Shown here: piece after piece, positions 55,528 through 63,934 of the stretch
Layout of the letters: each line of letters opens with the position of its first letter
How positions within the stretch are numbered: the stretch's first letter is position 1
Source of the DNA: Clostridium sp. CAG:628
GTDB taxonomy: Bacteria; Bacillota_I; Bacilli_A; RF39; UBA660
Length of the DNA: 64,000 nucleotides
Direction of reading: 5' to 3'
Assembly (NCBI GenBank): GCA_000438415.1
Contig: FR902240.1
Span: 1-64,000, forward strand
The notes under the pieces: model-generated
What the model was told of the DNA's origin: nothing
Seen by the model: only the letters and a program-made list of their open reading frames with translations
The model's database searches: none
Made by a program: the position numbers and the translations under genes

Positions 55528-57123
55528 ATGAAAAAAGAAACAATAATCAGTTTAATTATTACTCTTGTGGTTGGATTAGTCACATTTTATATATTTTTGC
55601 CACCAATAAATTTACATAGTTTAGGTTTTCTAACTTATTTATTATTTTTACTAATAGTATTTACTATCTGTAATTCACTAGGTAGTATTGTTTCAAGAAG
55701 AAAATTTAAAGACATAATGTTTGCAACTAAATATTTAGTAATTGGATGCATTATAATTTTTGCTTACATTTTTATAGGTAATATTGTATGTAGTCCAATA
55801 TTTATGAGTAAAAGTTATAGTGAAAGAATAACTATAAATCAAGATAATGATTTTGTAACAGATGTAAAAGAAGTAGACTTTAATAAATTACCATTACTTG
55901 ATAAAGACAGTACAGAAAAACTAGGAGACAGAGTAATGGGTAGAATGCCTGAAATGGTTAGTCAATACTATGTAAGTGATTATTATACACAAATTAATTA
56001 TGATGGAAAAATAGTTAGAGTAACACCATTAGAATACAATGGTTTCTTTAAATGGATTAAGAATAAAAGTAAAGGTATAGTAGGTTATATCACAGTAAAT
56101 AGTGTAGACGGTTCTAGTGAGTTAGTAGAGTTAAAGAGTGGTATAAAATACTCTAACAGTGCATACTTTAGTAAATATTTAAAAAGACACTTAAGATTTA
56201 ATTATCCAACTTTCATTTTTGGAGACGAGAACTTTGAGTTAGATAATGATGGTAATCCTTACTGGATAGTACCAGTTATAAAATATACTGCTGTTGGTTT
56301 AAAAAGAGATGTTAAAGGTGTAGTAATAGTAAACCCAATTAATGGAGAAACTAAATATTATTCAGTAGGTGAAGTGCCTAGTTGGGTAGACCATGTGTAT
56401 GACGCAGACCTTATAATTGAACAAGCAGACGACTGGGGAATGTATCAAAAAGGATTCTTAAATACAATATTCAGTCAAACTGGAGTAGTAATGACAACTG
56501 ATGGGTACAATTATTTAGTACAAGATGATGACGTATACTTGTATACCGGAATAACTTCAGTTTCAAGTGACGAAAGTAATATTGGTTTCATATTAACTAA
56601 TATGAGAACTAAAGAAACTAATTTCTATCAAGTACCTGGTGCAGAAGAATATTCAGCAATGGCAAGTGCAGAAGGACAAGTGCAACAAATGAAGTACACA
56701 AGCACATTCCCACTTTTAATAAATCTAAACAACAGACCTACTTACTTAGTAAGTTTAAAAGACAATGCAGGACTTGTTAAAATGTATGGATTTGTTGACG
56801 TGGAAGACTACCAAAAAGTAGTAGTAACTGACGCTTCTCTAGGAATAGAAAAAGCAAAAGAAAACTATTTAAATAATATGCCTTCAACTAGCACTGGAAA
56901 AGAAGAAAATAAAGTTATTACAATAGAAAATATAACTAGTGTAGTAATAGATGGTAATACATATTACTATATAACAGATACTGAAGGTAGTAAATATAAA
57001 GTTAGCATAAAAGTAGAAAAAGACATCTTACCTTTCTTAAATAAAGGTAGTGTAGTAGAAGTGTACTATAACTCTAAAACTGATGTAACTAGCATTACAA
57101 AATTACAAAAAGCACTAGATTAA
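55528..57123 (+). CDS. Large membrane protein of unknown function
   Basis: 531 residues after TAAGGAGG. Three TM helices fall in the first ~90 residues, followed by a large probably extracytoplasmic domain, with repeated strands such as YWIVPVIKYTAVGLKRDVKG and VVIVNPINGETKYYSVGEVP. A C-terminal beta domain (VITIENITSVVIDGNTYYYI) may be an OB- or SH3-like module. Conserved hypothetical in appearance; family not recognised. Weak terminator 57107-57136. Confidence 0.6.
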   Translation: MKKETIISLIITLVVGLVTFYIFLPPINLHSLGFLTYLLFLLIVFTICNSLGSIVSRRKFKDIMFATKYLVIGCIIIFAYIFIGNIVCSPIFMSKSYSERITINQDNDFVTDVKEVDFNKLPLLDKDSTEKLGDRVMGRMPEMVSQYYVSDYYTQINYDGKIVRVTPLEYNGFFKWIKNKSKGIVGYITVNSVDGSSELVELKSGIKYSNSAYFSKYLKRHLRFNYPTFIFGDENFELDNDGNPYWIVPVIKYTAVGLKRDVKGVVIVNPINGETKYYSVGEVPSWVDHVYDADLIIEQADDWGMYQKGFLNTIFSQTGVVMTTDGYNYLVQDDDVYLYTGITSVSSDESNIGFILTNMRTKETNFYQVPGAEEYSAMASAEGQVQQMKYTSTFPLLINLNNRPTYLVSLKDNAGLVKMYGFVDVEDYQKVVVTDASLGIEKAKENYLNNMPSTSTGKEENKVITIENITSVVIDGNTYYYITDTEGSKYKVSIKVEKDILPFLNKGSVVEVYYNSKTDVTSITKLQKALD

Positions 57124-57156
57124 AAGTGCCTTTTTGTATGTTAAACACAAAACTAC

Positions 57157-57185
57157 TTGACAAACAACTTAAAAGTAACTATAAT
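57157..57185 (+). promoter_or_regulatory. Promoter of aspS
   Basis: Perfect TTGACA at 57157-57162, 17 nt, TATAAT at 57180-57185. Confidence 0.85.
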
Positions 57186-57191
57186 TTAAGT

Positions 57192-57398
57192 ATATTATTT
57201 ATTTAGAGGAGTAATGTATTTACTATTTATAGAGAGTTAACGATAGGTGTAAGTTAATATTAAGTGGTACATGAAGACACTAAACTAGAAAGTAATCGTA
57301 ATTTCTGCGTTAAAGAATTAAAGAGTATAGTATGACTATAAATTAAGGTGGTACCGCTGCTAACAAGCAGTCCTTAAGTTTATAGTCTTTTTATTTTA
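57192..57398 (+). promoter_or_regulatory. T-box riboswitch of aspS
   Basis: The T-box sequence AAGGTGGTACCGC is at 57345-57357. A long terminator (gactataaattaagg paired with ccttaagtttatagtc at 57372-57387, then TTTTTATTTT) competes with the antiterminator. A specifier-loop candidate GAC lies in catgaagacactaaac near 57273-57278, fitting tRNA-Asp. Uncharged tRNA-Asp would stabilise the antiterminator and allow aspS transcription. Confidence 0.95.
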
Positions 57399-57414
57399 AG
57401 GAGAGTGAAAAAAT

Positions 57415-59154
57415 ATGGAAAACATTTACAGAAATGTATATTCAGGTGAAGTTGACGAAACTTACGCTGGAAAAGAAGTCAGAGTCGCTGGTTGGATTAA
57501 TAGCATTAGAAAACTAGGTGGTTTAACATTTGTTACTTTAAGAGACGAAAAAGGTATCGTACAAATCATAACAGAAGACGCTGATATGTTTAAAGGAATA
57601 ACTAGGGAAAGCACAGTTACTATTACAGGTACAGTAAGGTTAAGAACTGAAGATATGATTAACCCTAACATGAAAACAGGAAAAATAGAAATTCTTGCAA
57701 GCAGTGTAGAAGTACTAGGAGAATGTGCGAGCATTTTACCTTTTGAAATAAATAGAAGTAGAGAAGAAGCAAGCGAAGAAACTAGATTAAAATATAGATA
57801 TCTAGATTTAAGAAACCCAAAAGTACATGATAACATGGTATTTAGGTTTAAAGTAATAGACTATATTAGAAGTCTTATGAAAAGTATGGACTTCACAGAA
57901 ATATCTACACCAATAATTACAACATCAAGTCCAGAAGGTGCAAGAGATTTTATAATTCCAAGTAGAAAATATAAAGGAAAATTCTATGCGCTTCCTCAAG
58001 CACCACAAATATATAAACAATTACTGATGGTAAGTGGATTTAACAAATACTTCCAAATTGCACCTTGCTTTAGAGACGAAGACTGTCGTGCAGATAGAAC
58101 TTTAGAGTTTTACCAACTAGACTTTGAAATGAGTTTTGTTACAGAAGAAGATGTATACAAAGTTGGAGAAAAAATATTCTATGATGTATTTAGTAACTTT
58201 ACAGATAAGTATGTAAGTCCTGCACCATTTAGAAGAATTCCTTATAGTGAAGCAATGCTTAAATATGGAAGTGATAAACCAGACTTAAGAAATCCATTAA
58301 TTATAAGTGAGTTAACAAATATCTTTAAAAATACTACTTTCACTCCATTTATTGGCAGCACTGTAAGAGGTATTAAAGTTTCAAATATAGAAAAATCTAA
58401 TAGCTGGTACAAGAAAATGGAAGAGTATGCTAAAGAAATCGGAATGAGTGGGCTTGCTTACTTAAAAGTAACAGAAGAAAATGCTTTAAAAGGAAGTTTA
58501 GACAAATACTTAACTGATCAAGAAAGAAGTGAGTTATTTACTAGTCTTGAACTTAAAACTAACGATACATTATTTATTATAAGCGATAAAAAGAAATGTG
58601 AAAAATATGCTGGACTTTTAAGAACTAAACTAGGCGAAGAACTAGATCTAATTGATAAAGATAGATATGAATTTTGCATAGTAAACGATTTTCCATTCTA
58701 TGAATGGAACGAAGAAGATAACAAGTGGGATTTTGGACACAATCCATTTAGTATGCCACAAGGTGGGTTAGATGCACTTAACAACGAACCTATTGAAAGT
58801 ATTCTAGCATATCAATATGACTTTGTATGTAATGGTTGTGAAATGGCTAGTGGTGCAGTAAGAAACCATAGTATTGAAATAATGAAAAAAGCCTTTGAAC
58901 TTGCTGGTTATGACGAAGAAGTAGTTAAAACTAAATTCAAGAGCTTGTATACAGCTTTTCAGTATGGTGCTCCACCACATGCTGGTATGGCTCCTGGAAT
59001 AGATAGAATAATAATGCTTTTAACTGGAGAAGAAAATCTAAGAGAAGTTCAAATATTCCCACCAAACGTAAGTGGCCAAGACTTACTTATGGGTGGACCT
59101 ACAGAAGTAACAGAAACTCAGCTAAGAGAAACTCACTTAAAAATTAGAGATTAA
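57415..59154 (+). CDS. aspS: Aspartyl-tRNA synthetase
   Basis: 579 residues after AAGGAGAG. An N-terminal OB fold anticodon-binding domain (VRVAGWINSIRKLGGLTFVT) precedes motif 2 (FRDEDCRADRTLEFYQLDFE), a GAD-like insertion, and motif 3 (GAPPHAGMAPGIDRIIM). Bacterial type. Whether it is discriminating or also charges tRNA-Asn cannot be read from the sequence. Confidence 0.98.
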   Translation: MENIYRNVYSGEVDETYAGKEVRVAGWINSIRKLGGLTFVTLRDEKGIVQIITEDADMFKGITRESTVTITGTVRLRTEDMINPNMKTGKIEILASSVEVLGECASILPFEINRSREEASEETRLKYRYLDLRNPKVHDNMVFRFKVIDYIRSLMKSMDFTEISTPIITTSSPEGARDFIIPSRKYKGKFYALPQAPQIYKQLLMVSGFNKYFQIAPCFRDEDCRADRTLEFYQLDFEMSFVTEEDVYKVGEKIFYDVFSNFTDKYVSPAPFRRIPYSEAMLKYGSDKPDLRNPLIISELTNIFKNTTFTPFIGSTVRGIKVSNIEKSNSWYKKMEEYAKEIGMSGLAYLKVTEENALKGSLDKYLTDQERSELFTSLELKTNDTLFIISDKKKCEKYAGLLRTKLGEELDLIDKDRYEFCIVNDFPFYEWNEEDNKWDFGHNPFSMPQGGLDALNNEPIESILAYQYDFVCNGCEMASGAVRNHSIEIMKKAFELAGYDEEVVKTKFKSLYTAFQYGAPPHAGMAPGIDRIIMLLTGEENLREVQIFPPNVSGQDLLMGGPTEVTETQLRETHLKIRD

Positions 59155-59157
59155 CTA

Positions 59158-59224
59158 TAAAAAATGATAAATTTTGTCAAAAAAAGCAGAAAATCACACA
59201 CTTGAGACAAATTTATCATTTTTA
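59158..59224 (+). terminator. Intrinsic terminator after aspS
   Basis: A long interrupted hairpin tgataaattttgtc/gacaaatttatca followed by TTTTTAT. Confidence 0.75.
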
Positions 59225-59226
59225 TC

Positions 59227-59255
59227 TTGCATTTTCATAATTTATAGTATATAAT
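59227..59255 (+). promoter_or_regulatory. Promoter of infC-rpmI-rplT
   Basis: TTGCAT at 59227-59232, 17 nt, TATAAT at 59250-59255. Confidence 0.75.
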
Positions 59256-59261
59256 ACTAAA

Positions 59262-59390
59262 TGAAAAGAGAAAGAAGTGTATCCACACTCGCCTGACTTA
59301 CGAAAGTTCGTAGGCATAAAGCTTAAAGATTTATATCTTTTTTGTTCTATTAAAAAGTGGATGCATTTTGCATTCACTTTTTATATGTTT
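59262..59390 (+). promoter_or_regulatory. Leader of the infC operon, probably L20-controlled
   Basis: About 145 nt of untranslated leader with hairpins ctgacttacgaaagttcgtaggc (stem around a gaaa loop) and aaagtggatgcattttgcattcacttttta. The second, with its T-run, resembles a terminator. Firmicutes infC operons are controlled by L20 through such a leader. A full match to that RNA class was not established. Confidence 0.5.
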
Positions 59391-59405
59391 TTGGAGGTGT
59401 TTACA

Positions 59406-59927
59406 ATAGCTAAACAAAATGATAATGTTCTAATAAATGAACAAATAAAATTCGATGAAGTAATGGTAATTGGACCTAACGGAGAAAAATTAGGGATTAA
59501 AAAAAGAGAAGATGCTCTAACATTAGCAAATTATGCTGGATTAGATTTAGTACTTATGTCTTCAAATGGAGTACCAGTTTGTAAAGTAATAGACTATAAC
59601 AAATTTAAGTACGAAAAATTAAAAAAAGAAAAAGAGGCTAAGAAAAAGCAAAGAGAACAAAACCTTGAATTAAAAGAATACAGATTATCAGTAACAATTG
59701 ACGTTCATGATTTTGAAACTAAATTAAAAAATGCAAAAGCCTATATTGAAAAAGGACATAAAGTTAAAGTATCAGTTAGGTTTAAAGGTAGACAAATTGC
59801 TCATCCAGAACTAGGACGTGAAGTAATAGTAAAGTTTGCTGATAAGTTAAGTGATGTTGCAAGCATTACAGAACAACCAAAATTAGAAGGTAGAACTATT
59901 AGTTTAGTAGTAGCACCAAAAAAATAA
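59406..59927 (+). CDS. infC: Translation initiation factor IF-3
   Basis: 173 residues starting at an ATA codon (59406), 8 nt after GGAGG. Upstream in-frame GTG codons overlap the Shine-Dalgarno site or the leader hairpins, and the protein begins (M)AKQNDNVLINEQIKF as in other IF-3s. IF-3 checks start codons, and a non-canonical start (AUU, AUC, AUA) gives autoregulation in many bacteria. N and C domains and linker are complete (KKEKEAKKKQREQNLELKEY). Confidence 0.93.
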   Translation: MAKQNDNVLINEQIKFDEVMVIGPNGEKLGIKKREDALTLANYAGLDLVLMSSNGVPVCKVIDYNKFKYEKLKKEKEAKKKQREQNLELKEYRLSVTIDVHDFETKLKNAKAYIEKGHKVKVSVRFKGRQIAHPELGREVIVKFADKLSDVASITEQPKLEGRTISLVVAPKK

Positions 59928-59944
59928 TGAAGGAGGGTGGCATC

Positions 59945-60133
59945 ATGCCAAAACAAAAATCACATAAAGGAATAGCAAAAAAAGTAACTGTAAGACCTGG
60001 TGGAAGTACTAAAATTGGTAAACCAGGAGCAAATCATATGAGTGGTAAAAAACCAACAAGTTTCAATAGAAAATTTAGAAAAGGATCTGCTTTAAGTCAA
60101 GCTGACACAAACAGATACAAGAAAGCGTTATAA
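59945..60133 (+). CDS. rpmI: 50S ribosomal protein L35
   Basis: 62 residues from the ATG at 59945 after GAAGGAGGG. MPKQKSHKGIAKKVTVRPGG and FRKGSALSQADTNRYKKAL fit L35. Second gene of the infC operon. Confidence 0.95.
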   Translation: MPKQKSHKGIAKKVTVRPGGSTKIGKPGANHMSGKKPTSFNRKFRKGSALSQADTNRYKKAL

Positions 60134-60145
60134 GGGGGGATATAG

Positions 60146-60646
60146 ATGACAAGAGTTAAAGGTGGAACAGTTTCAAGAGCAAGAAGAAAGAAAGTTTTAA
60201 ACAGAGCAAAAGGTTATTTTGGAAGTAAACATAGACTTTATAAAACTGCTCAAGAACAATTAATGCACAGTGGTGTATATAGTTTCAATGATAGAAAGAA
60301 AAATAAAGGTAACTTCAGAAAATTATGGATAACAAGAATTAATGCTGCTTGTAGAATGAATAATATAAGTTATTCTAAGTTCATTGATGGTCTTAATAAA
60401 GCTGGAGTTGAAATCAATAGAAAGATGCTTAGTGAATTAGCAATTCAAGATATGAATGAATTTAATAAACTTGTAGAAGTTGCTAAAAAAGCATTAGAAA
60501 ATGGAAAAGTTGAGACTGAAACTAAAACTGAAAGTAATGATTTAAGTAGTAAAACAGTTGCTGAATTAAAAGCACTTGCTAAAGAAAAAGGTATAGAAGG
60601 TTACACAACTATGAAAAAAGCAGATTTATTAAATGCTTTAAAATAG
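60146..60646 (+). CDS. rplT: 50S ribosomal protein L20 with SAP/Rho_N-like C-terminal extension
   Basis: 166 residues after AAGGGGGG. The first ~118 residues are standard L20 ([46 protein letters not shown]). The extra ~48 residues comprise a charged linker and a module [20 protein letters not shown] then [13 protein letters not shown]. This has the helix-extended loop-helix pattern of SAP or Rho N-terminal domains, which bind nucleic acid. L20 is an early 50S assembly protein. The extension is unusual. Confidence 0.96.
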   Translation: MTRVKGGTVSRARRKKVLNRAKGYFGSKHRLYKTAQEQLMHSGVYSFNDRKKNKGNFRKLWITRINAACRMNNISYSKFIDGLNKAGVEINRKMLSELAIQDMNEFNKLVEVAKKALENGKVETETKTESNDLSSKTVAELKALAKEKGIEGYTTMKKADLLNALK

Positions 60647-60668
60647 AAGAGTAAACTTCTTTTTTTAT
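60643..60668 (+). terminator. Intrinsic terminator after rplT
   Basis: Short stem agaag/cttct followed by seven T. Confidence 0.7.
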
Positions 60669-60685
60669 ATATTAATTTGCATTTC

Positions 60686-60705
60686 TGTACCAAATATGGT
60701 ATAAT
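60686..60705 (+). promoter_or_regulatory. Shared promoter/operator element, copy 2
   Basis: Identical to 54351-54370 (tgtaccaaatatggtataat). Here it is preceded by TTGCAT (60678-60683), 17 nt before the TATAAT at 60700-60705. It drives the helicase-associated-domain gene. Confidence 0.62.
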
Positions 60706-60729
60706 ATAAACAACTAAGGGGGAATGTAA

Positions 60730-61467
60730 GTGACACATGAAGAAAAATGGTTAGAACATTATAAATATGCAGTAGAATACTATAATAAACATCATGATTT
60801 AAAAATACCTACTAGTTATGAAGTAACAACAAGCCAAAATAAAACACTAAAGTTAGGTTGGTGGATATTTTATCAAAGAAAAGCTTATAAAGGAGACAAG
60901 TCCCCACTATCCACTGAACAAATAAATTTATTAAATAAAATTGGCATGGTTTGGCAAATATATGATAAAGAAAAAATAAATGATACAGAAAAAATAAAAG
61001 AAAAAGAAATGAAAACATGGCTAAAGTATTATAAGGAATTATTAATGTATTACAAAAAACATGGAAATGTTCTAATGAATATTGATTATAAAGTGATAGA
61101 TGAAAATGGAGAAACTTTAGAACTTGGTAATTGGCTAACTATTCAACAATTTAAATATGAAAAAGGTAAATTGAGTTTAGAAAAAATAAAACTATTAAAT
61201 GAAACTGGGATGAACTTAAATACTAGTGTTAAAATGAAATGGTTAGAAAACTATGAATATGCACGTCTTTATTATCTAGAAAATAATAACCTATTAGTAC
61301 CACAAAAATTTAAAGTATACTTACCTAATAAAACTATTAATTTAGGTTCATGGATCAATACTCAAAGACAAAATTATAAGAAAAACATTTTAAATGTTGA
61401 ACAAATAAATTTACTAAATGATATTGAAATGGTATGGGATGTGAAAATATATAATAAAAAGTTATAA
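60730..61467 (+). CDS. Protein of three helicase-associated (HA) domains, no helicase
   Basis: 245 residues from a GTG start after AAGGGGG. Three ~70-residue repeats share W(L)xxY..A..YY, then LxLGxW....R..Y, then L..E.I.LLN.IGM.W, the pattern of PF03457 helicase-associated domains. These modules usually flank SNF2/DEAD helicases or occur in tandem in uncharacterised proteins, and probably bind nucleic acid. No ATPase motif is present. The gene is followed by two small unknown genes on the same strand. Confidence 0.78.
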   Translation: MTHEEKWLEHYKYAVEYYNKHHDLKIPTSYEVTTSQNKTLKLGWWIFYQRKAYKGDKSPLSTEQINLLNKIGMVWQIYDKEKINDTEKIKEKEMKTWLKYYKELLMYYKKHGNVLMNIDYKVIDENGETLELGNWLTIQQFKYEKGKLSLEKIKLLNETGMNLNTSVKMKWLENYEYARLYYLENNNLLVPQKFKVYLPNKTINLGSWINTQRQNYKKNILNVEQINLLNDIEMVWDVKIYNKKL

Positions 61468-61477
61468 AGGAGAAAAT

Positions 61478-61837
61478 ATGTCCAGTGTAAAAAAAAGTCC
61501 AAATTATTTAAGTATTATTAAGAATAAATATATTACAGAAATTCCAGAAAAAAAGAATTTATTATATTTGTTATGTTATATTATTGTTAAAAGAAAAGAT
61601 TTAAGAAACTACGAAACTGCTTTAGCAAAATCTATACTTTTTGAGCTAATAAATAATGATAATAGATTTTTAATAGAAGAAACTAATCCATTATATAATG
61701 AATTCAATATAAATGTGTTATGTTACTTAATGGATTATGCCAACTGGGCAGACTACACATTGAAAGAAACAAAAACTTCTGAAGGTATTTTATTAACTAT
61801 TAAAAGAAAAGGAAAGTTTTTAGGATTAAAATTTTAA
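61478..61837 (+). CDS. Hypothetical protein
   Basis: 119 residues after AAAGGAG, 10 nt behind the HA-domain gene and presumably in its operon. Soluble, helical, with NPLYNEFNINVLCYLMDYAN in the second half. Family not recognised. Confidence 0.55.
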   Translation: MSSVKKSPNYLSIIKNKYITEIPEKKNLLYLLCYIIVKRKDLRNYETALAKSILFELINNDNRFLIEETNPLYNEFNINVLCYLMDYANWADYTLKETKTSEGILLTIKRKGKFLGLKF

Positions 61838-61850
61838 AGGAGGGAAATTT

Positions 61851-62168
61851 ATGAATTACGAAAAATTACTTACAAGTAAACAAAAATTATATTTAAAAAA
61901 TTTATATTTTACTATTAAATTGAGAATACTAAATACTGTTAGAGAACAAATTAAAACAGATAAAAAAGTAGATTTAAATGTTTTAGAAACAGAATTAGTT
62001 TTAGATAATATTAAATATAACTATTTTGAAGAACTATATCTAAAAAATTTAGCAGCTATAGATGGTATACAAATATATACTTATTTCATAGATAATAGAA
62101 CATTAATAAAGGCTAAATATGAAGAAATAGAAAAAACAAATACTAAAATAAAAAGAAGTGCTAGATAA
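61851..62168 (+). CDS. Hypothetical protein
   Basis: 105 residues after AAAGGAGGG, 13 nt behind the previous gene. Helical, Lys-rich, with a basic C-terminus KTNTKIKRSAR. Family not recognised. Ends in a bidirectional terminator. Confidence 0.55.
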   Translation: MNYEKLLTSKQKLYLKNLYFTIKLRILNTVREQIKTDKKVDLNVLETELVLDNIKYNYFEELYLKNLAAIDGIQIYTYFIDNRTLIKAKYEEIEKTNTKIKRSAR

Positions 62169-62183
62169 AAATGCACTTCTTTT
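62151..62183. terminator. Bidirectional terminator
   Basis: An 11-bp stem aaaagaagtgc/gcacttctttt with A- and T-flanks, between convergent genes. Confidence 0.85.
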
Positions 62184-62184
62184 A

Positions 62185-63435
62185 CTATCTAATAAAAGTT
62201 TTATTTTCAAATTCCTTATGAAGCATCTTAGTACTCCAAAGTAAACTATATTTTGTCTGATTAATAATAAAATCAAATTCACCAATATACTCATATACTT
62301 TAGGATTCCAACTTAACTTAAAATCATTAAGTCCTCTATATGGATTATCTTTACTAAAGTCTCCAGTAATACCATTTAAGTCTAAGAAAGAAAATCCTTC
62401 GTTTTTATAATGATTAATTAAATTATAATGCAAGAAATGATTTGGAAGTAATTTACTAAATGTTTTATCAAAACCACTTGTATGAATATAAACTACATTA
62501 TTATTTTTAATTACTAAAGCACCCGCAACTATCTCTTTAAGTACATTTGCTTGTATCTTTTTATTAACCCCACTTATTTCTTCATTAATTTCATATAACT
62601 TTCTATCACTAATCATTTTTTCATTATAAATATTTTTATCACTTGGTTTCATCTGGAATATTCTATTAATCTTTTCATTAATAGTAGCCTCAGTTTGATA
62701 ATCATCTTGTAAATTTAATAAGTACTCATGATAATCAACCTCAACCAAAAACAAATCTATCATATTCTTTTCATCAAACAATTTATACATAGTTTTATAA
62801 AAATCGCTTGTAATATCATCTTTTCTCTTAGTAAGTTCATATAAACTATTTAAATTATAAAAGTCTCCTTTAATAAGATTTAAACCTTTAGTACTAATTT
62901 TACTAATCTTATTTTGAAGTTTAGAATCAAGTAACTCATATTTAAAATTCTTTAAATTAACAATGGGATTATATTTAGGTAACATACTTTCAAAATATAC
63001 GTTATCCTTAAGTTTTTTATATCCTAAGTTTTCTAAATCAACAACTAATTTATTAGAAAGTGAATTAAGCATCTTAGTTCCATCAGAGTTTACTATATTT
63101 AATGTAATAATAGGATTTATTTTAATAAAAGCAAACCCTTTCTTACTAAAATATTTTTTAATAGATAAACTAAAATCAGTAAGTAACTCATTATCAAAGT
63201 AGTCAAGTAAAAAACCACGTGGACTATATCCATACTTAACATTAATAGAAATAGACTTAGTTAACATCATGAATGCACATACTAATTTGTCGTTTTTATA
63301 TCCCCCAACATACATATCTGTATATCCATATTTTCCAAGTAAAGTTCCGTATGTACTAGATTGAAAAAAACTACCTAACACATGATTCTTACTAAATGAA
63401 TCAAATTCACTTTTTGATATCTCTTTAATTACCAT
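62185..63435 (-). CDS. FemAB-family peptidoglycan bridge aminoacyltransferase
   Basis: 416 residues, ATG after GGAAGGGAT. N-terminal FFQSSTYGTLLGKYGY and VKYGYSPRGFLLDY match the first GNAT subdomain. A coiled-coil insertion with Lys/Glu-rich helices (residues ~240-290) and the second subdomain (HFLHYNLINHYKNEGFSFLD, LNGITGDFSKDNPYRGL) complete the Fem fold. It transfers amino acids from aminoacyl-tRNA to lipid II, building interpeptide bridges. It implies peptidoglycan in this organism. Confidence 0.92.
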   Translation of the reverse strand: MVIKEISKSEFDSFSKNHVLGSFFQSSTYGTLLGKYGYTDMYVGGYKNDKLVCAFMMLTKSISINVKYGYSPRGFLLDYFDNELLTDFSLSIKKYFSKKGFAFIKINPIITLNIVNSDGTKMLNSLSNKLVVDLENLGYKKLKDNVYFESMLPKYNPIVNLKNFKYELLDSKLQNKISKISTKGLNLIKGDFYNLNSLYELTKRKDDITSDFYKTMYKLFDEKNMIDLFLVEVDYHEYLLNLQDDYQTEATINEKINRIFQMKPSDKNIYNEKMISDRKLYEINEEISGVNKKIQANVLKEIVAGALVIKNNNVVYIHTSGFDKTFSKLLPNHFLHYNLINHYKNEGFSFLDLNGITGDFSKDNPYRGLNDFKLSWNPKVYEYIGEFDFIINQTKYSLLWSTKMLHKEFENKTFIR

Positions 63436-63499
63436 AAAATCCCTTCCTTTTTACTAAACAATTATACCATAAAAAGTACATAAAGTAAAAGAAAAAACA

Positions 63500-63820
63500 C
63501 TATTTTCTTAATTTTAGTGTTCTTACTTCTTTTAAAAGTTCTAAATAAGGACAACCCCACATATAGTCAGATTCTTCTTTATCATAAATAGTCTTATTTA
63601 ACACCTTATCTAAATATTCACATTTTACTTCATACACTCCTAAATTAGTCTCACTTATAGTTTTAGAAAACTCACACGTTTTACTAGGTGAACAATTAAT
63701 ATTAGATAACTCACTCTCTAACATAAGAAGTATTAATTTTTCATTTTCTTCACTCAAATTATAAGTATTATTCTTAATAGCATCAACTAAATTTCTAAGA
63801 CTTTCTAATGATTTTTTCAA
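63500..63820 (-). CDS. Hypothetical cysteine-containing protein
   Basis: 106 residues from a TTG start at 63820, chosen for the AAAGGAGG site 6 nt upstream. Helical N-terminus, then four cysteines (NCSPSKTCEF, VKCEY, WGCPYL) that could bind a metal or form disulfides. Soluble. Family not recognised. Confidence 0.55.
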   Translation of the reverse strand: MKKSLESLRNLVDAIKNNTYNLSEENEKLILLMLESELSNINCSPSKTCEFSKTISETNLGVYEVKCEYLDKVLNKTIYDKEESDYMWGCPYLELLKEVRTLKLRK

Positions 63821-63879
63821 AAAAATTCCTCCTTTGTATTAAAATATTATACTATATTTACACAATTTGTCAATTTTCC

Positions 63880-63909
63880 TTGTTAAAATGAAGAAAATTA
63901 TAGTATAAT
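63880..63909 (+). promoter_or_regulatory. Promoter of eno
   Basis: TTGTTA at 63880-63885, an 18-nt spacer, TATAAT at 63904-63909. Confidence 0.6.
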
Positions 63910-63934
63910 TTAACTATAAGGGAGAGTGATTAAT

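Noticed and set aside
60730..61467. HA-domain gene as a fragment of a helicase
   Set aside because: It has its own promoter, start and three complete repeats, with no Walker motifs or frameshifted helicase sequence upstream.
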